This document shows, piece after piece, positions 47,030-56,509 of a stretch of DNA of 64,000 bases. Numbering within the stretch: position 1 is the stretch's first letter; the number at the start of each line of letters is the position of its first letter. Made by a program: the position numbers and the translations under genes. Origin of the DNA: Sphingobium sp. C100 (GTDB taxonomy: Bacteria > Pseudomonadota > Alphaproteobacteria > Sphingomonadales > Sphingomonadaceae); contig NZ_AYOY01000209.1 in assembly GCF_000508185.1 (NCBI RefSeq), positions 1 to 64,000 on the forward strand, given 5' to 3'. Under the pieces are notes generated by a model that made no database searches, had not been told where the DNA came from, and saw only the letters and a program-made list of their open reading frames with translations.

Positions 47030-47168
47030 GGCCCGGCGGCGCTATCAGTGGCTCCCCTCCGGGTCGAGGGGCGGACGGGCGAGATTTGATGGACCGGGCG
47101 CCTCTTCTTATAGCTGACACCTGCGCGTGCGTGCGACAGCCGGCTTGGGAGCCGGAAGAGGAGAAAAT

Positions 47169-48356
47169 ATGGCCAGGATGGCAGGATATAGGATTAAGGC
47201 GCTGCGCACGGCTGTCTTGCTGATGGCGCTGCCCCTGACGTTCGGCGCGCCGGCCATATCCGTCCCGGCTACGTCCGTCCCGCCGTCGCCTGCGGATGGC
47301 GACCTCGTTTACGTCGGGATGCATGGCGCAGAGATCCGGGCCGGACGCTTCGACGCGCGATCCGGCACGCTTGCAATGAACGGTCCCGTCGCTTCCGTGC
47401 CGCGACCGACCTGGACGATCCGGCACCCGCGCCTGCCCATTATCTATGCCGCCAATGAGGATGGGAATGACGGCGCCCGCAACGGCAGCATCATCGCCTT
47501 CCGCGCTGATCGCCGGACAGGGTCTCTCACCCGGCTCAACCAAGTCGATGCCGGCGGCGGCGGTACGACCTATCTGACGCTCGACCCGCGCTCGATGACG
47601 CTGGTCGCCGCCAATTATGCCGGCGGCTCGGTCGCGACATTTCCGGTCCTGGCCGATGGCCGGATCGGCCCGCGCGTATCGCTGGTGGCCGCCACCGGCT
47701 CGGGGCCGCATCGCCGCCAGGCCAAGCCTCACGCCCATAGCGTCCTGGTCGATCCCACCGGGCGCTTCATCCTGGTTGCGGACCTTGGCGCCGACCGGAT
47801 CTTCATCTATCCCTTTGACGGGCGCCGTCACGCCATCCGGCCCGACGCGGCCGGATCGGAACGCCATTTCGTCGCGACGTCGGGCAGCGGGCCGCGCCAT
47901 ATCGCCTTCGCGCCGGATGGCCGCTTCCTCTACCTCATCAACGAACTGACCGCCGATGTGCAGGTCTTGCGCTGGGACGCACGCCGGGGACGATTGACGC
48001 TGGTCCAGACCCTGCCGATCGACGCGCCCGATCACCAGGGTACAAGCAGCGCCTCGGAAATCGCGGTCAGCGCTGACGGGCGCTTCGTCTATGCCGGCAA
48101 TCGCGCCGAAAACCGCCTTGTCGTCCTGGCGGTGGATCAGGCCAAGGGAACGCTGTCCATCATCCAGCGCATCGGCGCAGGCGGCGAGGTGCCCTGGGGT
48201 TTCAGCCTCCATCCCGGCGGTCGCTGGCTGCTGGTCGCCAATGAACGTTCCGACCGGATCAACATCTTGGCCATCGACCGCCGCACCGGCCGGTTGACGG
48301 ATAGCGGCCGGTCGGCCGATACGCCCAAGCCGGTCAGCATCAGCTTCCTGCGCTGA
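47169..48356 (+). CDS. Exported lactonase-family seven-bladed propeller
   Basis: This is a 395-residue protein of the lactonase/6-phosphogluconolactonase (Pgl) propeller family. A signal peptide (ALRTAVLLMALPLTFGAPAIS) indicates a periplasmic location. Conserved blades are YVGMHGAEIRAGRFDARSG, KPHAHSVLVDPTGRFILVADLGADRI and NAFAPDGRF-like repeats, with the DHQGTSSASEIAVSADGRF segment late. GAAGAGGAG precedes the ATG at 47169. Known members open lactones of sugar acids or related rings. The start lies about 100 bp downstream of a GGGTCGAGGGG element. Confidence 0.7.
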   Translation: MARMAGYRIKALRTAVLLMALPLTFGAPAISVPATSVPPSPADGDLVYVGMHGAEIRAGRFDARSGTLAMNGPVASVPRPTWTIRHPRLPIIYAANEDGNDGARNGSIIAFRADRRTGSLTRLNQVDAGGGGTTYLTLDPRSMTLVAANYAGGSVATFPVLADGRIGPRVSLVAATGSGPHRRQAKPHAHSVLVDPTGRFILVADLGADRIFIYPFDGRRHAIRPDAAGSERHFVATSGSGPRHIAFAPDGRFLYLINELTADVQVLRWDARRGRLTLVQTLPIDAPDHQGTSSASEIAVSADGRFVYAGNRAENRLVVLAVDQAKGTLSIIQRIGAGGEVPWGFSLHPGGRWLLVANERSDRINILAIDRRTGRLTDSGRSADTPKPVSISFLR

Positions 48357-48371
48357 CCGGCGGACCCGCGC

Positions 48372-49280
48372 CTACAGCAGCGTGCGATGCAACAGCGCCA
48401 GCGTCCGTCCCCAGGCCAGCTCGGCGGCCGCCTTGTCGTAGCGCGGCGTGGTGTCATTGTTGAAACCATGCTCGGCGCCTTCATAGATATAGGCTTGGTA
48501 ACTGATGCCCGCTTTATCCAGCGCGGCCTTGTAGGCGGGCCAGCCGGCATTGGTGCGCGCGTCATTGCCGCCATAATGGATCAGCAGTTCCGCCTTGATC
48601 GCGGGCACATCCTCCAGGGGTGGCGGGCTGCCGTAAAAGGGCACCGCCGCGCGCAGGTCGGGCAGCCGGGTCGCCAGCAGATTGGCGATCCCGCCCCCGA
48701 AGCAGAAACCCGTCGTCGCCAACTTGCCGTTGCTGCCCGGCATGGTCCGCGCATGGATGGCCGCGGCCACGAAATCCTCGCGCACCTTATCGCGGTCCAG
48801 CGTGGCGAACATTTCCCGCGCCTTGTCCTCGTCGCCGGGATAGCCGCCCAGGCTCGTCAGCGCATCGGGCGCGACCGCCATGAAGCCATCGACCGCCAGC
48901 TTGCGGGCAATGTCCTCGATATGCGGATTGAGGCCGCGATTTTCATGCGCCACGATAACGACCGGCAGGGCGGCTTCGCCTTTCGCCGCCGGCCGTGCGA
49001 CATAGGCGCGGACCGTGCCGTTGCCCTTTGGCGAGGGAATGTCGACATGGCTGATCATGACACGCTTGTCGTCGGGCGCGATAACCTGACCGCGCGCGAA
49101 GTCGGGGCTCAGCGCAGCCAGCACGGCGGTGGCCGAAACCGTCCCGCCGACATGGACCGCGCATTGGGTCAGGAAGCCGCGGCGATCGAGCGCGCCGTGG
49201 ACATAGGCATCGAACAGGTCCAGCACCTTGCGCGGATAGTCTCCGGCCTCCTTGGCCGATCGAACGTCGAATTCTTTCAT
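48372..49280 (-). CDS. Dienelactone hydrolase family protein
   Basis: This is a 302-residue alpha/beta hydrolase. A twin-arginine-like segment DRRGFLTQ followed by a hydrophobic run (CAVHVGGTVSATAVLAAL) lies at residues 37-60, so the N-terminal part is an atypically placed export signal or an anchored segment, as seen in some members. The nucleophile elbow GFCFGGG contains the Cys of dienelactone-hydrolase members, the acid is probably in IHYGGNDARTN, and the His in GAEHGFNN. GGAGGATGCC precedes the ATG at 49280. The substrate is unknown; dienelactones come from chlorocatechol pathways, which I do not see here. Confidence 0.7.
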   Translation of the reverse strand: MKEFDVRSAKEAGDYPRKVLDLFDAYVHGALDRRGFLTQCAVHVGGTVSATAVLAALSPDFARGQVIAPDDKRVMISHVDIPSPKGNGTVRAYVARPAAKGEAALPVVIVAHENRGLNPHIEDIARKLAVDGFMAVAPDALTSLGGYPGDEDKAREMFATLDRDKVREDFVAAAIHARTMPGSNGKLATTGFCFGGGIANLLATRLPDLRAAVPFYGSPPPLEDVPAIKAELLIHYGGNDARTNAGWPAYKAALDKAGISYQAYIYEGAEHGFNNDTTPRYDKAAAELAWGRTLALLHRTLL

Positions 49281-49399
49281 GGCATCCTCCTGGTCGGCAA
49301 AGAACCTATATTGTCGGGGAAAGCCGCACTGACCCAATATAAATTGTCCCGGGCCGATCGATTTCACGGCGTGGGGGCAGGGCTAGCGGCCGCCGCTGT

Positions 49400-50515
49400 T
49401 CAGAAGGCCATGCTCAGCAGCAGGTTGACTGTGGTCGACTGAAAGCTGCCCTTCATGCTGTCGCGTCGCGCGACATATAGGTCCAGCCGCCCCTTGCCGC
49501 CCAGGTTCATGGCCGCGCCAGTCTTGAGATAGAGGCTGGTCGGATCGTCATCGACCCGGGCGATGCTGTTGCGCAATTCCTGCTCGACGCCCGCCTCGCC
49601 ATAGGGCCGCACCCGCCATGGCGTAAAGCCGTCCTGTTCCAGCCGCATGGTCGCCGCGCCCAGCATATAGCGTTCCTTGCGGGCCGCTATGGCGCTGCCC
49701 AGATTGGTGGCGCCGGGGTCGAAGCGCGACTGCTGCCAGACGAAGGCGACCGACGGGCGCATGATCCAGCCCTCGGGCACCAAGGGGAATTGCCCGGTCC
49801 GATAGGTGCCGACCAGCGAAGCCTCGCTATAGGTCCGGCTGAAATGCTGTCGGCTGGCGATGACGCCGACCCGCATATTGGGGATATTGGTGGCGGCGTC
49901 GCCGGCCAGGCGAGACAGGCGCAGCGATGCGCCCCAGCGGGGTGCGAAATGATAGAGCATGTCGAACCGCACGCCGGTTCCCTGCGACGCGATCGTGCCG
50001 TCATTGTGGCGCAGCGAAACATTGGATACCTCATAGATCACGCCGCCACCCACCAGGGCGCTGTCGCCGATCAGCCACAGGATCTGGGCCAGGCCGGTCT
50101 GGCTGTCATTATCGACCTGCGTCCGGTGCCCACCCCATCCGCGCGCGAATATATTGGCATAGCCCAGCTTTACATGCAGCCCGCGCGCCACAGCCGGCAG
50201 CGGCATGATGAGGTTCACCGGCGTCACGATCGTGGCCACCTCATCCTTGAAACCGGTTGTCGCGCCTGACGCCAGGCTCAGATTATTATGCGCCATGTAA
50301 AGACCGGTGCGCGACTGCACCGCGCCATATTGCTCGCTGCTGTTGAACCGCGCCATCAGGCCTGTGGCGCCGAAGCTGCGGCTGATCGTCGGCGTCGCAA
50401 CGGGCCGGTCGTCGGCCGGCGCCTCCTGCGCCGCGGCGGGCAGGACGTGCCCGGCCAGGCACAGCAGGACGGCCTTTCCCACGCGGCCCGTTCGCGTCAA
50501 TCCTGCTTTGCTCAT
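49400..50515 (-). CDS. Outer-membrane beta-barrel protein (SphA/phenol-degradation type)
   Basis: This gene encodes about 371 residues with a signal peptide (VGKAVLLCLAGHVLPAAAQ). It is composed of alternating strands rich in Gly, Tyr and Arg and ends in a terminal aromatic residue (STTVNLLLSMAF), as outer-membrane barrels do. It resembles by eye the meta-pathway barrels (SphA/MetA_PathPhenol). The frame extends to 50650, but the signal peptide places the start at the ATG at 50515. A porin-like passage of hydrophobic or aromatic compounds is a plausible role. Confidence 0.55.
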   Translation of the reverse strand: MSKAGLTRTGRVGKAVLLCLAGHVLPAAAQEAPADDRPVATPTISRSFGATGLMARFNSSEQYGAVQSRTGLYMAHNNLSLASGATTGFKDEVATIVTPVNLIMPLPAVARGLHVKLGYANIFARGWGGHRTQVDNDSQTGLAQILWLIGDSALVGGGVIYEVSNVSLRHNDGTIASQGTGVRFDMLYHFAPRWGASLRLSRLAGDAATNIPNMRVGVIASRQHFSRTYSEASLVGTYRTGQFPLVPEGWIMRPSVAFVWQQSRFDPGATNLGSAIAARKERYMLGAATMRLEQDGFTPWRVRPYGEAGVEQELRNSIARVDDDPTSLYLKTGAAMNLGGKGRLDLYVARRDSMKGSFQSTTVNLLLSMAF

Positions 50516-50727
50516 GGCATCTCCCGACGCTTCCCCCTTTTTGCAGGCGGATCGCCATCCTTGTTGTTCCCGAAGCGCTTGCCTATCGGTGATCGCAACA
50601 CTGGCTGGCCAATCGCATTGCGCCAGCCTTTGATAGGAAAAGCGTTGCATCGCGGCTGGAACCCGTGGGCAGGCCTCGCTATGGCGGGACCATCCCCCCC
50701 CGCCGGATAGAGGATCATCATCGCTCC

Positions 50728-51741
50728 ATGACTGTCTCGCTGTCGCCCCGCTCCATCGGCCCCTTCACCGTCTTGCCCATCGGCCTTGGTTGCATGAACC
50801 TCAGCCACGCCTATCTGCCCCGGCCAGAACCGCGCGATGCGGAGCGGCTGCTGCTTCACGCACTCGACCAGGGTGTCGATTTCTTCGACACCGCCGCGCT
50901 CTATGGCTTTGGCGCCAATGAGGAATTGCTGGGGCGTACCCTGATGGATCGGCGTGATGAATTCGTGCTCGCCAGCAAATGCGTGCTGGGCGACAGGGAT
51001 GGCCAGCGCGGGTTGGACGGCTCGCCCGCAGCCATCACCGCGACGCTGGAGGATTCGCTGCGGCGGCTGCGCGTCGATCATATCGACCTTTATTATCTGC
51101 ACCGGCTCGACGCCAATGTGCCGATCGAGGAATCAGTCGGCGCGCTGGTCCGTGCGGTCGAAGCGGGGAAGATCGGCGCGATCGGCCTGTCCGAAATGTC
51201 GGCGGCGACCTTGCGCCGGGCCTATGCGGTCCATCCGATCGCGGCGATGCAGACCGAATATTCGCCCTGGACGCGCAATGCCGAAGTCGCGGTGCTCGAC
51301 GCATGTGTCGCACTCGGTGTCGGTTTCGTCGCCTTCTCTCCCGTCGCGCGCGGCGTATTGGCGGGCAGCGTCGGTCCCGACGGCGTGGACAAGGGCGATG
51401 TGCGCTACGCCATGCCCCGTTTTCATCCGCCGCACCTCACTCGCAATCTGGAATTGGCATCCGGCTTCAGGGCGATTGCGCAAGCGGCCGGCTGCACCAT
51501 GGCGCAGCTCAGTCTCGCCTGGGTGCTGTCACGCCGACCCAACATCGTCGTCATACCGGGCACGACCAGCCCCGCGCATCTGGACGAAAATCTGGCGACG
51601 CTGACGCTGGACCTGTCTGTCGATACGCTGGCTGCGGTGGATGCGCTCTTCACCTTCGAGGCCGTGTCGGGTCCGCGCTATCCCAAGGCCGCGCAGGCGC
51701 AGATCGACACCGAAATCTGGGATGGCGAGCCGCTCGAATAA
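50728..51741 (+). CDS. Aldo/keto reductase
   Basis: This is a 337-residue NADPH-dependent oxidoreductase with a TIM barrel. The tetrad residues appear as Asp and Tyr in FFDTAALYGFGANEE, Lys in FVLASKC and His in DLYYLHRLD. The AKR13/YhdN-like group has similar spacing. The ATG at 50728 begins the conserved part; the frame to 50665 is unlikely. It probably reduces an aldehyde. It is not tied to the neighbouring genes by spacing. Confidence 0.8.
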   Translation: MTVSLSPRSIGPFTVLPIGLGCMNLSHAYLPRPEPRDAERLLLHALDQGVDFFDTAALYGFGANEELLGRTLMDRRDEFVLASKCVLGDRDGQRGLDGSPAAITATLEDSLRRLRVDHIDLYYLHRLDANVPIEESVGALVRAVEAGKIGAIGLSEMSAATLRRAYAVHPIAAMQTEYSPWTRNAEVAVLDACVALGVGFVAFSPVARGVLAGSVGPDGVDKGDVRYAMPRFHPPHLTRNLELASGFRAIAQAAGCTMAQLSLAWVLSRRPNIVVIPGTTSPAHLDENLATLTLDLSVDTLAAVDALFTFEAVSGPRYPKAAQAQIDTEIWDGEPLE

Positions 51742-51755
51742 ACGCGCCTCAGTCG

Positions 51756-52475
51756 CTACGGCTTGAGCGCCTCGGCCACGCGCGGCGCCAGCTTCCCGAC
51801 GATCACGGTCACACCCGCATCATTGGGGTGAATGCCGTCGGGCAGCAGCAATGCTCGCTTTCCCAGCACGCCGTCCAGCATGAAGGGATAGAGGGCGGCG
51901 CCATATTTGCGCGCCAGTTCCGGGTAGATCGGATCGAACGCCGCCGCATAGTCCGCCCCCATATTGGGCGACGCCAGCATCCCGGTAAGCATCACCTGGA
52001 TCCCGCGCGCCTTCGCCTCGGCCAGGATCGCGTCCAGATTGGCGCGCGTCTCTTGCGGCGGCAGGCCGCGCAGCATGTCGTTGCCGCCCAGCCCCACCAG
52101 CATCAGGTCGGGTTTGCGCGGCAAGCCGTCGAGCGTGAAGGCGAGCCGCGCCAGCCCCGCCGCGGTCGTGTCGCCCGACACCCCGGCATTGACGACCCGG
52201 GCCTTCACCCCGCGCGCCTTCAGCGCCTGCTCCAGCACGGGGGCCAGCCCTTTGTCCCGGTCCAGATTATAGCCGGCATACAGGCTGTCGCCGAACGCCA
52301 CCACCAGCCTGGCATCGGAGACCGGCGCGGCAGGGGCGTCCCGGTCCGCCGCCTGCGCGGCATTGGCCGGCGGCGGGGGCGGCGCCCGGTCGGAACAGCC
52401 GCTCGCCAATTGGACAAACAGCGCCAGCGCCCCATATTGCAACCACCTGCCCGCCAAGGAGCGCTCCTTCTTCAT
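51756..52475 (-). CDS. TesA-like GDSL arylesterase, lipoprotein or exported
   Basis: This is a 239-residue SGNH hydrolase. The GDSL block is AFGDSLYAGYNL, the Gly-Asn-Asp block GLGGNDML, and the Asp-X-X-His block LPDGIHPND. The N-terminus (LQYGALALFVQLASGC) is a lipoprotein-type signal with Cys in LASGC, followed by a proline-rich linker. The start at 52475 lies in the sequence CATG shared with the start of the ABC gene on the other strand; an ATG at 52487 would overlap that gene. In many proteobacteria this esterase sits beside the ABC ATPase and permease that follow here. Confidence 0.82.
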   Translation of the reverse strand: MKKERSLAGRWLQYGALALFVQLASGCSDRAPPPPPANAAQAADRDAPAAPVSDARLVVAFGDSLYAGYNLDRDKGLAPVLEQALKARGVKARVVNAGVSGDTTAAGLARLAFTLDGLPRKPDLMLVGLGGNDMLRGLPPQETRANLDAILAEAKARGIQVMLTGMLASPNMGADYAAAFDPIYPELARKYGAALYPFMLDGVLGKRALLLPDGIHPNDAGVTVIVGKLAPRVAEALKP

Positions 52476-53175
52476 GCATTCGCCCATCGATCCCGCCACT
52501 ATCGCGATCCGCGCGCACAATGTCACCCTTCAGCTTGGCACGCGCGACGCGCCGGTGGCGATCCTCAAGGGCGTGGATCTTTCGGTCCTGCGCGGGGAAA
52601 GCGTCGCCATCCTCGGCGCCTCGGGGTCCGGCAAAAGCTCGCTGATGGCCGTGCTTTCGGGCCTGGAAAGGGCCAGCGGCGGCAGCGTCGATGTGGGCGG
52701 CGTCGATTTCGGCGCGTTGGGCGAAGATGATCTTGCCCGCGCCCGCCGGGGCCGGATCGGCATCGTGCTGCAATCCTTCCACCTGCTCCCCACCATGACG
52801 GCGCAGGAAAATGTCGCAGTTCCGCTGGAACTGGCCGGCCATGCCGACGCCTTCGCCCTGGCGGCCGAGGAGTTGCGCGCGGTCGGCCTTGGCCATCGGC
52901 TCGACCATTATCCCGCCCAGCTTTCGGGCGGCGAACAGCAGCGCGTCGCCATCGCCCGCGCGGTCGCGCCGCGCCCGACCCTGATCTTCGCCGACGAACC
53001 CACCGGCAATCTCGACGCGGCCACTGGCGCTGCCATCATGGATCTGCTGTTCGACCGACAGCAGGCGGCAGGCGCGACCTTGGTCATCATCACCCATGAT
53101 CCCGCGCTCGCGACGCGCTGCGGGCGCATCATTGAAATGCGCGACGGACAGATTGTTTCGGACCGCGCCGCATGA
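52474..53175 (+). CDS. ybbA: ABC transporter ATPase, LolD/YbbA type
   Basis: This is a 233-residue ATPase. Walker A is GASGSGKSS at residues 48-56, the signature is LSGGEQQRVAIARA and Walker B is LIFADEPTGNLDA. It belongs to the MacB/LolD/YbbA family that works with FtsX-like permeases. AAGGAG lies 12 bases before the ATG at 52474. It overlaps the permease by 4 bp. With the TesA-like esterase divergent on the other side, this is the tesA-ybbA-ybbP arrangement. Confidence 0.85.
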   Translation: MHSPIDPATIAIRAHNVTLQLGTRDAPVAILKGVDLSVLRGESVAILGASGSGKSSLMAVLSGLERASGGSVDVGGVDFGALGEDDLARARRGRIGIVLQSFHLLPTMTAQENVAVPLELAGHADAFALAAEELRAVGLGHRLDHYPAQLSGGEQQRVAIARAVAPRPTLIFADEPTGNLDAATGAAIMDLLFDRQQAAGATLVIITHDPALATRCGRIIEMRDGQIVSDRAA

Positions 53176-55706
53176 GCGCGTTTGGCTGGCGGGCAAGCTG
53201 GCGCATCGCCCGCCGCGACCTGCATCTGGGCTTTCGCGGCCTGCGCCTCCTGTTCCTCTGCCTGTTCCTGGGCGTCGCCACGCTGGCCGCGATCGGCAGC
53301 CTGACCGCCGCGATCACGCAGGAGCTGCGGGACCGGGGGCGCGTCATCCTGGGCGGCGACATTGAAATCGGCATGACCCAGCGCGAAGCGGGCCTTGGCG
53401 ACAAGGAATCCTTCCGCCAACTGGGCCGCCTGAGCGAAACCATCCGTATGCGCGCCATGGCGCAGCGGATCGACCCGGAACCGGGGAAGGGGAGGGGGGA
53501 CGCGCCTGCCGCCGTGCTCACCGAACTCAAGGGCGTCGATGCCGCCTATCCGCTCTACGGCCGGCTGACGCTCCGCCACGCGCCTTACCGCCCGATGGAC
53601 GCGCGCGATATTCTGATCGGGCAAGCGCTGGCCGAACGGCTTGAGGTCGGACGTGGCGCGCAACTTCGCTATGGTGATGCGACCTTCACCGTGCGCGACA
53701 TCATCGCCGATGAACCCGACCGGCTGGGGGAGGGCTTCACCCTCGGGCCGGTGGCGATCGTGTCGATGGCGGGGCTGCGCGGCACCGGACTCATTCAGCC
53801 GGGCAGCCTTTACTCCGCTAAATATCGCATCCGCCTCAATCCCCGCTATGATGCAGCGACGGTGCGGCGCGATTGGGAAAAGGCGCGGGCAAAGGAGGGC
53901 TGGACCTTCAAGGATGAAAGCCGCGCCGCGCCCGGCGCCAACCGTTTCATCGATCGGATGGGGCAGTTCCTGTCCCTCATCGGCCTTGCCGCCTTGGTGA
54001 TCGCGGGCATTGGCGTCAGCAACGGCGTCGCCTCCTATCTCGCGGCCAAGCGCGGCGGCATCGCGACGCTCAAGGTGCTGGGCGCCACCTCCACCGACAT
54101 TGCCCGCATCTACCGGCTTCAGGTCGGCGCGGTTGCGCTCCTCGGCATTTTCGCGGGTCTGATCATGGGCGCGGCGCTGCCGCCGCTGGTCGTCGCGCTC
54201 GCGGGCGATGTGCTGCCGGTCAGCCCCGGTTTTCGCCTGCACCCCGCGCCGCTGCTGACCAGCGCCGCCTATGGCCTGCTCATCGCCTTCCTCTTCACCT
54301 TCCCGCCGCTCGCCAAAGCGCGGACGCAGCCGGCCGCGGCGATTTTTCGCGGCGCGGTGGAAGCGCGCTCGGGCGTCGACCGGCGCAGCCTCGCCGCGAT
54401 GGCGCTCGCGGGCGGGTTGCTCGTGGCGCTGGCGCTCGGCACCGCGCGTGAGCCGCTCTTTTCCGCCGCCGTCCTTGGCGCGGTCGCCGCCGTGCTTCTG
54501 CTGCTCCTCGCTTTGGGTCTCGCCGTGCGCCAGATTGCCCGCCGTCTGCCACGACCCCGCCACCCCATGCTGCGCCTTGCGCTTGCCAATCTCCACCGTC
54601 CCGGCGCGCAGACGGCCGCGCTCATCGTGGCGCTCGGGCTTGCCCTTACCCTGTTCGTCACCCTGGCAGGGATAGAAACCAGCCTCGACGCCGAAATCCG
54701 CAATGTCGTGCCGAAAAAGGCGCCCGCCCAGATCGTGCTCGACATCCCCGCGCCGCAGCAGGCGCGCTTCCGCCGCATCGTCGCGCGCGAAGCCCCCGAA
54801 GCCGGGTTCAATATCGTCCCCGTGCTGCGCGGCACGATCACCGCTTATGGCCGCCAGCGGGTCGCCGACCTCAAGGAATTGCCCGACGGCGCCTGGTTCC
54901 TGCGCGGCGAGCGCGGCGTCACCTACAGCGCCACCCTGCCGCAAGGGAGCGATCTGGTCGCGGGCAGCTGGTGGCCGAAAGACTATAAAGGCCCACCCCT
55001 CGTCTCGCTCGACGCCGAAGCGGCCAAGACGCTGGGCGTTGGCCTTGGCGACCGGTTGACCGTCTCCATCCTGGGGCGCGAGATCGATGCGCGCATCGCC
55101 TCGCTGCGCAAGGTCAATTGGGACACGATGGGCTTCAACTATGTGCTGGTCTTCTCGCCCGCAACACTTCAAGCCGCGCCACACAGCGTCGCAGCGACGA
55201 TAACGATGGACCCGCGCCATGATGCCGCCGTCACCCGCGCGCTGCTCGCCGCCTTCCCCGGCGTGTCGGTGATCGCGGTGGGGGATGTGATCGATCAGGT
55301 CGGGGCGATTCTCACGCAAATGTCGCGCGCCATACTGGTCGCCGCCTCGGTCGCGATTCTGGCCGGCATCGCCGTGCTGGTGGGGGCTATAGCCGCCTCG
55401 CGCCAGGCGCGCAGCTATGACAGTGTGGTGCTCAAGACGCTGGGCGCGACCCGGACGCAACTGCTCGGCGGGCAGGCGCTCGAATATGGCCTGCTCGCTG
55501 CGATCCTGGCGCTGGTGGCGCTGGCGCTCGGCAGCGCGGCGGCCTGGTTCGTGATCGTCGAGGTGTTTGACTTCACCTGGTCGCCCAACTGGCCCGTCGT
55601 GCTGGCGACGCTGGGGGGCGGGGCCTTGCTGACGCTGGGCATCGGCCTTGCCGGATCGATCCCGCTACTCTCCGTCCGTCCGGCCCGCGCGTTGCGGCAG
55701 GTCTGA
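53172..55706 (+). CDS. ybbP: FtsX-like permease, YbbP type
   Basis: This is an 844-residue inner-membrane protein that pairs with the preceding ATPase. An N-terminal membrane segment (LRLLFLCLFLGVATLAAIGSL) is followed by a large periplasmic domain. A second membrane block of about three segments starts near residue 260 (LIGLAALVIAGIGVSNG), with two more around 400-450. A second periplasmic region precedes the last FtsX block near residues 715-830. The start is in an ATGA overlap with the ATPase. Its transport substrate is not established; YbbA-YbbP relatives are linked to envelope maintenance or toxin export. Confidence 0.85.
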   Translation: MSAFGWRASWRIARRDLHLGFRGLRLLFLCLFLGVATLAAIGSLTAAITQELRDRGRVILGGDIEIGMTQREAGLGDKESFRQLGRLSETIRMRAMAQRIDPEPGKGRGDAPAAVLTELKGVDAAYPLYGRLTLRHAPYRPMDARDILIGQALAERLEVGRGAQLRYGDATFTVRDIIADEPDRLGEGFTLGPVAIVSMAGLRGTGLIQPGSLYSAKYRIRLNPRYDAATVRRDWEKARAKEGWTFKDESRAAPGANRFIDRMGQFLSLIGLAALVIAGIGVSNGVASYLAAKRGGIATLKVLGATSTDIARIYRLQVGAVALLGIFAGLIMGAALPPLVVALAGDVLPVSPGFRLHPAPLLTSAAYGLLIAFLFTFPPLAKARTQPAAAIFRGAVEARSGVDRRSLAAMALAGGLLVALALGTAREPLFSAAVLGAVAAVLLLLLALGLAVRQIARRLPRPRHPMLRLALANLHRPGAQTAALIVALGLALTLFVTLAGIETSLDAEIRNVVPKKAPAQIVLDIPAPQQARFRRIVAREAPEAGFNIVPVLRGTITAYGRQRVADLKELPDGAWFLRGERGVTYSATLPQGSDLVAGSWWPKDYKGPPLVSLDAEAAKTLGVGLGDRLTVSILGREIDARIASLRKVNWDTMGFNYVLVFSPATLQAAPHSVAATITMDPRHDAAVTRALLAAFPGVSVIAVGDVIDQVGAILTQMSRAILVAASVAILAGIAVLVGAIAASRQARSYDSVVLKTLGATRTQLLGGQALEYGLLAAILALVALALGSAAAWFVIVEVFDFTWSPNWPVVLATLGGGALLTLGIGLAGSIPLLSVRPARALRQV

Positions 55707-55784
55707 CGGCGGTCCCCACGCCAAACGGCGCATCCTGCCGCGCGCGGCGGATATGCTGCGGCCGATCCAACAGGAAAGGCCGGC

Positions 55785-56501
55785 ATGACCAACGCAAGTT
55801 TGACCCGCAGCTTCATCGACCTGCGCGCCTGGGCCGCCGACGCGACCGTGGCGCAAGGGGAGGGCGACCCCTTCCTCGCCGCCCGTGCGCAACTGCCGCT
55901 GGCGGACGGCCCGATCAGCGCCGGCCTGATCGCGTTGCCGCGGGGCGCCGGGCTGGTCAATGGGATGCCCGCCGACGAATTCGTCATCGTCGTTTCGGGC
56001 GCGGTCCGCATTGCAGGTGGCGACCTTGATCTCACCCTCGGCGAAGGGGGCAGCATCCTGTTGCGCGGCGGGGCGGCCTTCGCCTGGACCGCGGACGCCG
56101 ACAGCCGCCTCCTCTTCATGCGCCGCACCGGCGGCCCGGCTGGCGACGGCGCGATCATCCCGATCGATGCCGACGCGCCGTTGGCGCCCTCTGGCGCGCC
56201 GCTTGCCGAACTGCTGGTCGGCCCGACGCCCCAGTGCCGCAACCATGGCGACTGGAAATCGCCGGACGGCGAATTCATGGCCGGCACCTGGGACTCGACG
56301 CCCTACTACCGCCGCGCCATGCGCTATGGCCATTATGAACTCATGTATCTGCTCGATGGCAGCGTCACGTTCATCGATGAGGTCGGCGCGGAAGCCACAT
56401 TCGCGTGTGGCGACATCTTCCTGGTCGAACAGGGCGCCAGTTGCAGCTGGGACAGCCGCGTCCATGTGAAGAAAATCTACTGCATCTACCGCCCGGCGTG
56501 A
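55785..56501 (+). CDS. Bicupin protein of unknown function
   Basis: This is a 238-residue protein with two cupin-like halves (about residues 45-115 and 145-235). The second half resembles the DUF861/EutQ-like cupin: EFMAGTWDSTPYYRRAMRYGHYELMYLLDGSVTFIDE. Clustered His and Glu for a metal site are only partly present. It has no signal peptide. It precedes the convergent copD by 8 bp. The role is unknown. Confidence 0.6.
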   Translation: MTNASLTRSFIDLRAWAADATVAQGEGDPFLAARAQLPLADGPISAGLIALPRGAGLVNGMPADEFVIVVSGAVRIAGGDLDLTLGEGGSILLRGGAAFAWTADADSRLLFMRRTGGPAGDGAIIPIDADAPLAPSGAPLAELLVGPTPQCRNHGDWKSPDGEFMAGTWDSTPYYRRAMRYGHYELMYLLDGSVTFIDEVGAEATFACGDIFLVEQGASCSWDSRVHVKKIYCIYRPA

Positions 56502-56509
56502 TTTGAACG

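Noticed and set aside
49385-49397. Palindrome AGCGGC-C-GCCGCT after the barrel gene as a terminator
   Set aside because: It has no room for a loop without losing half the stem, and no T-tract follows on either strand.
50979-52730. 583-residue open frame on the plus strand across the aldo/keto reductase, esterase and ABC gene
   Set aside because: It overlaps three recognisable genes in other frames and its translation is Arg- and Gly-rich with no family resemblance.
52908-55460. 850-residue open frame on the minus strand opposite the FtsX-like permease
   Set aside because: It is antisense to a well-supported membrane permease, the translation is charged low-complexity, and the long frame follows from high GC at third positions.
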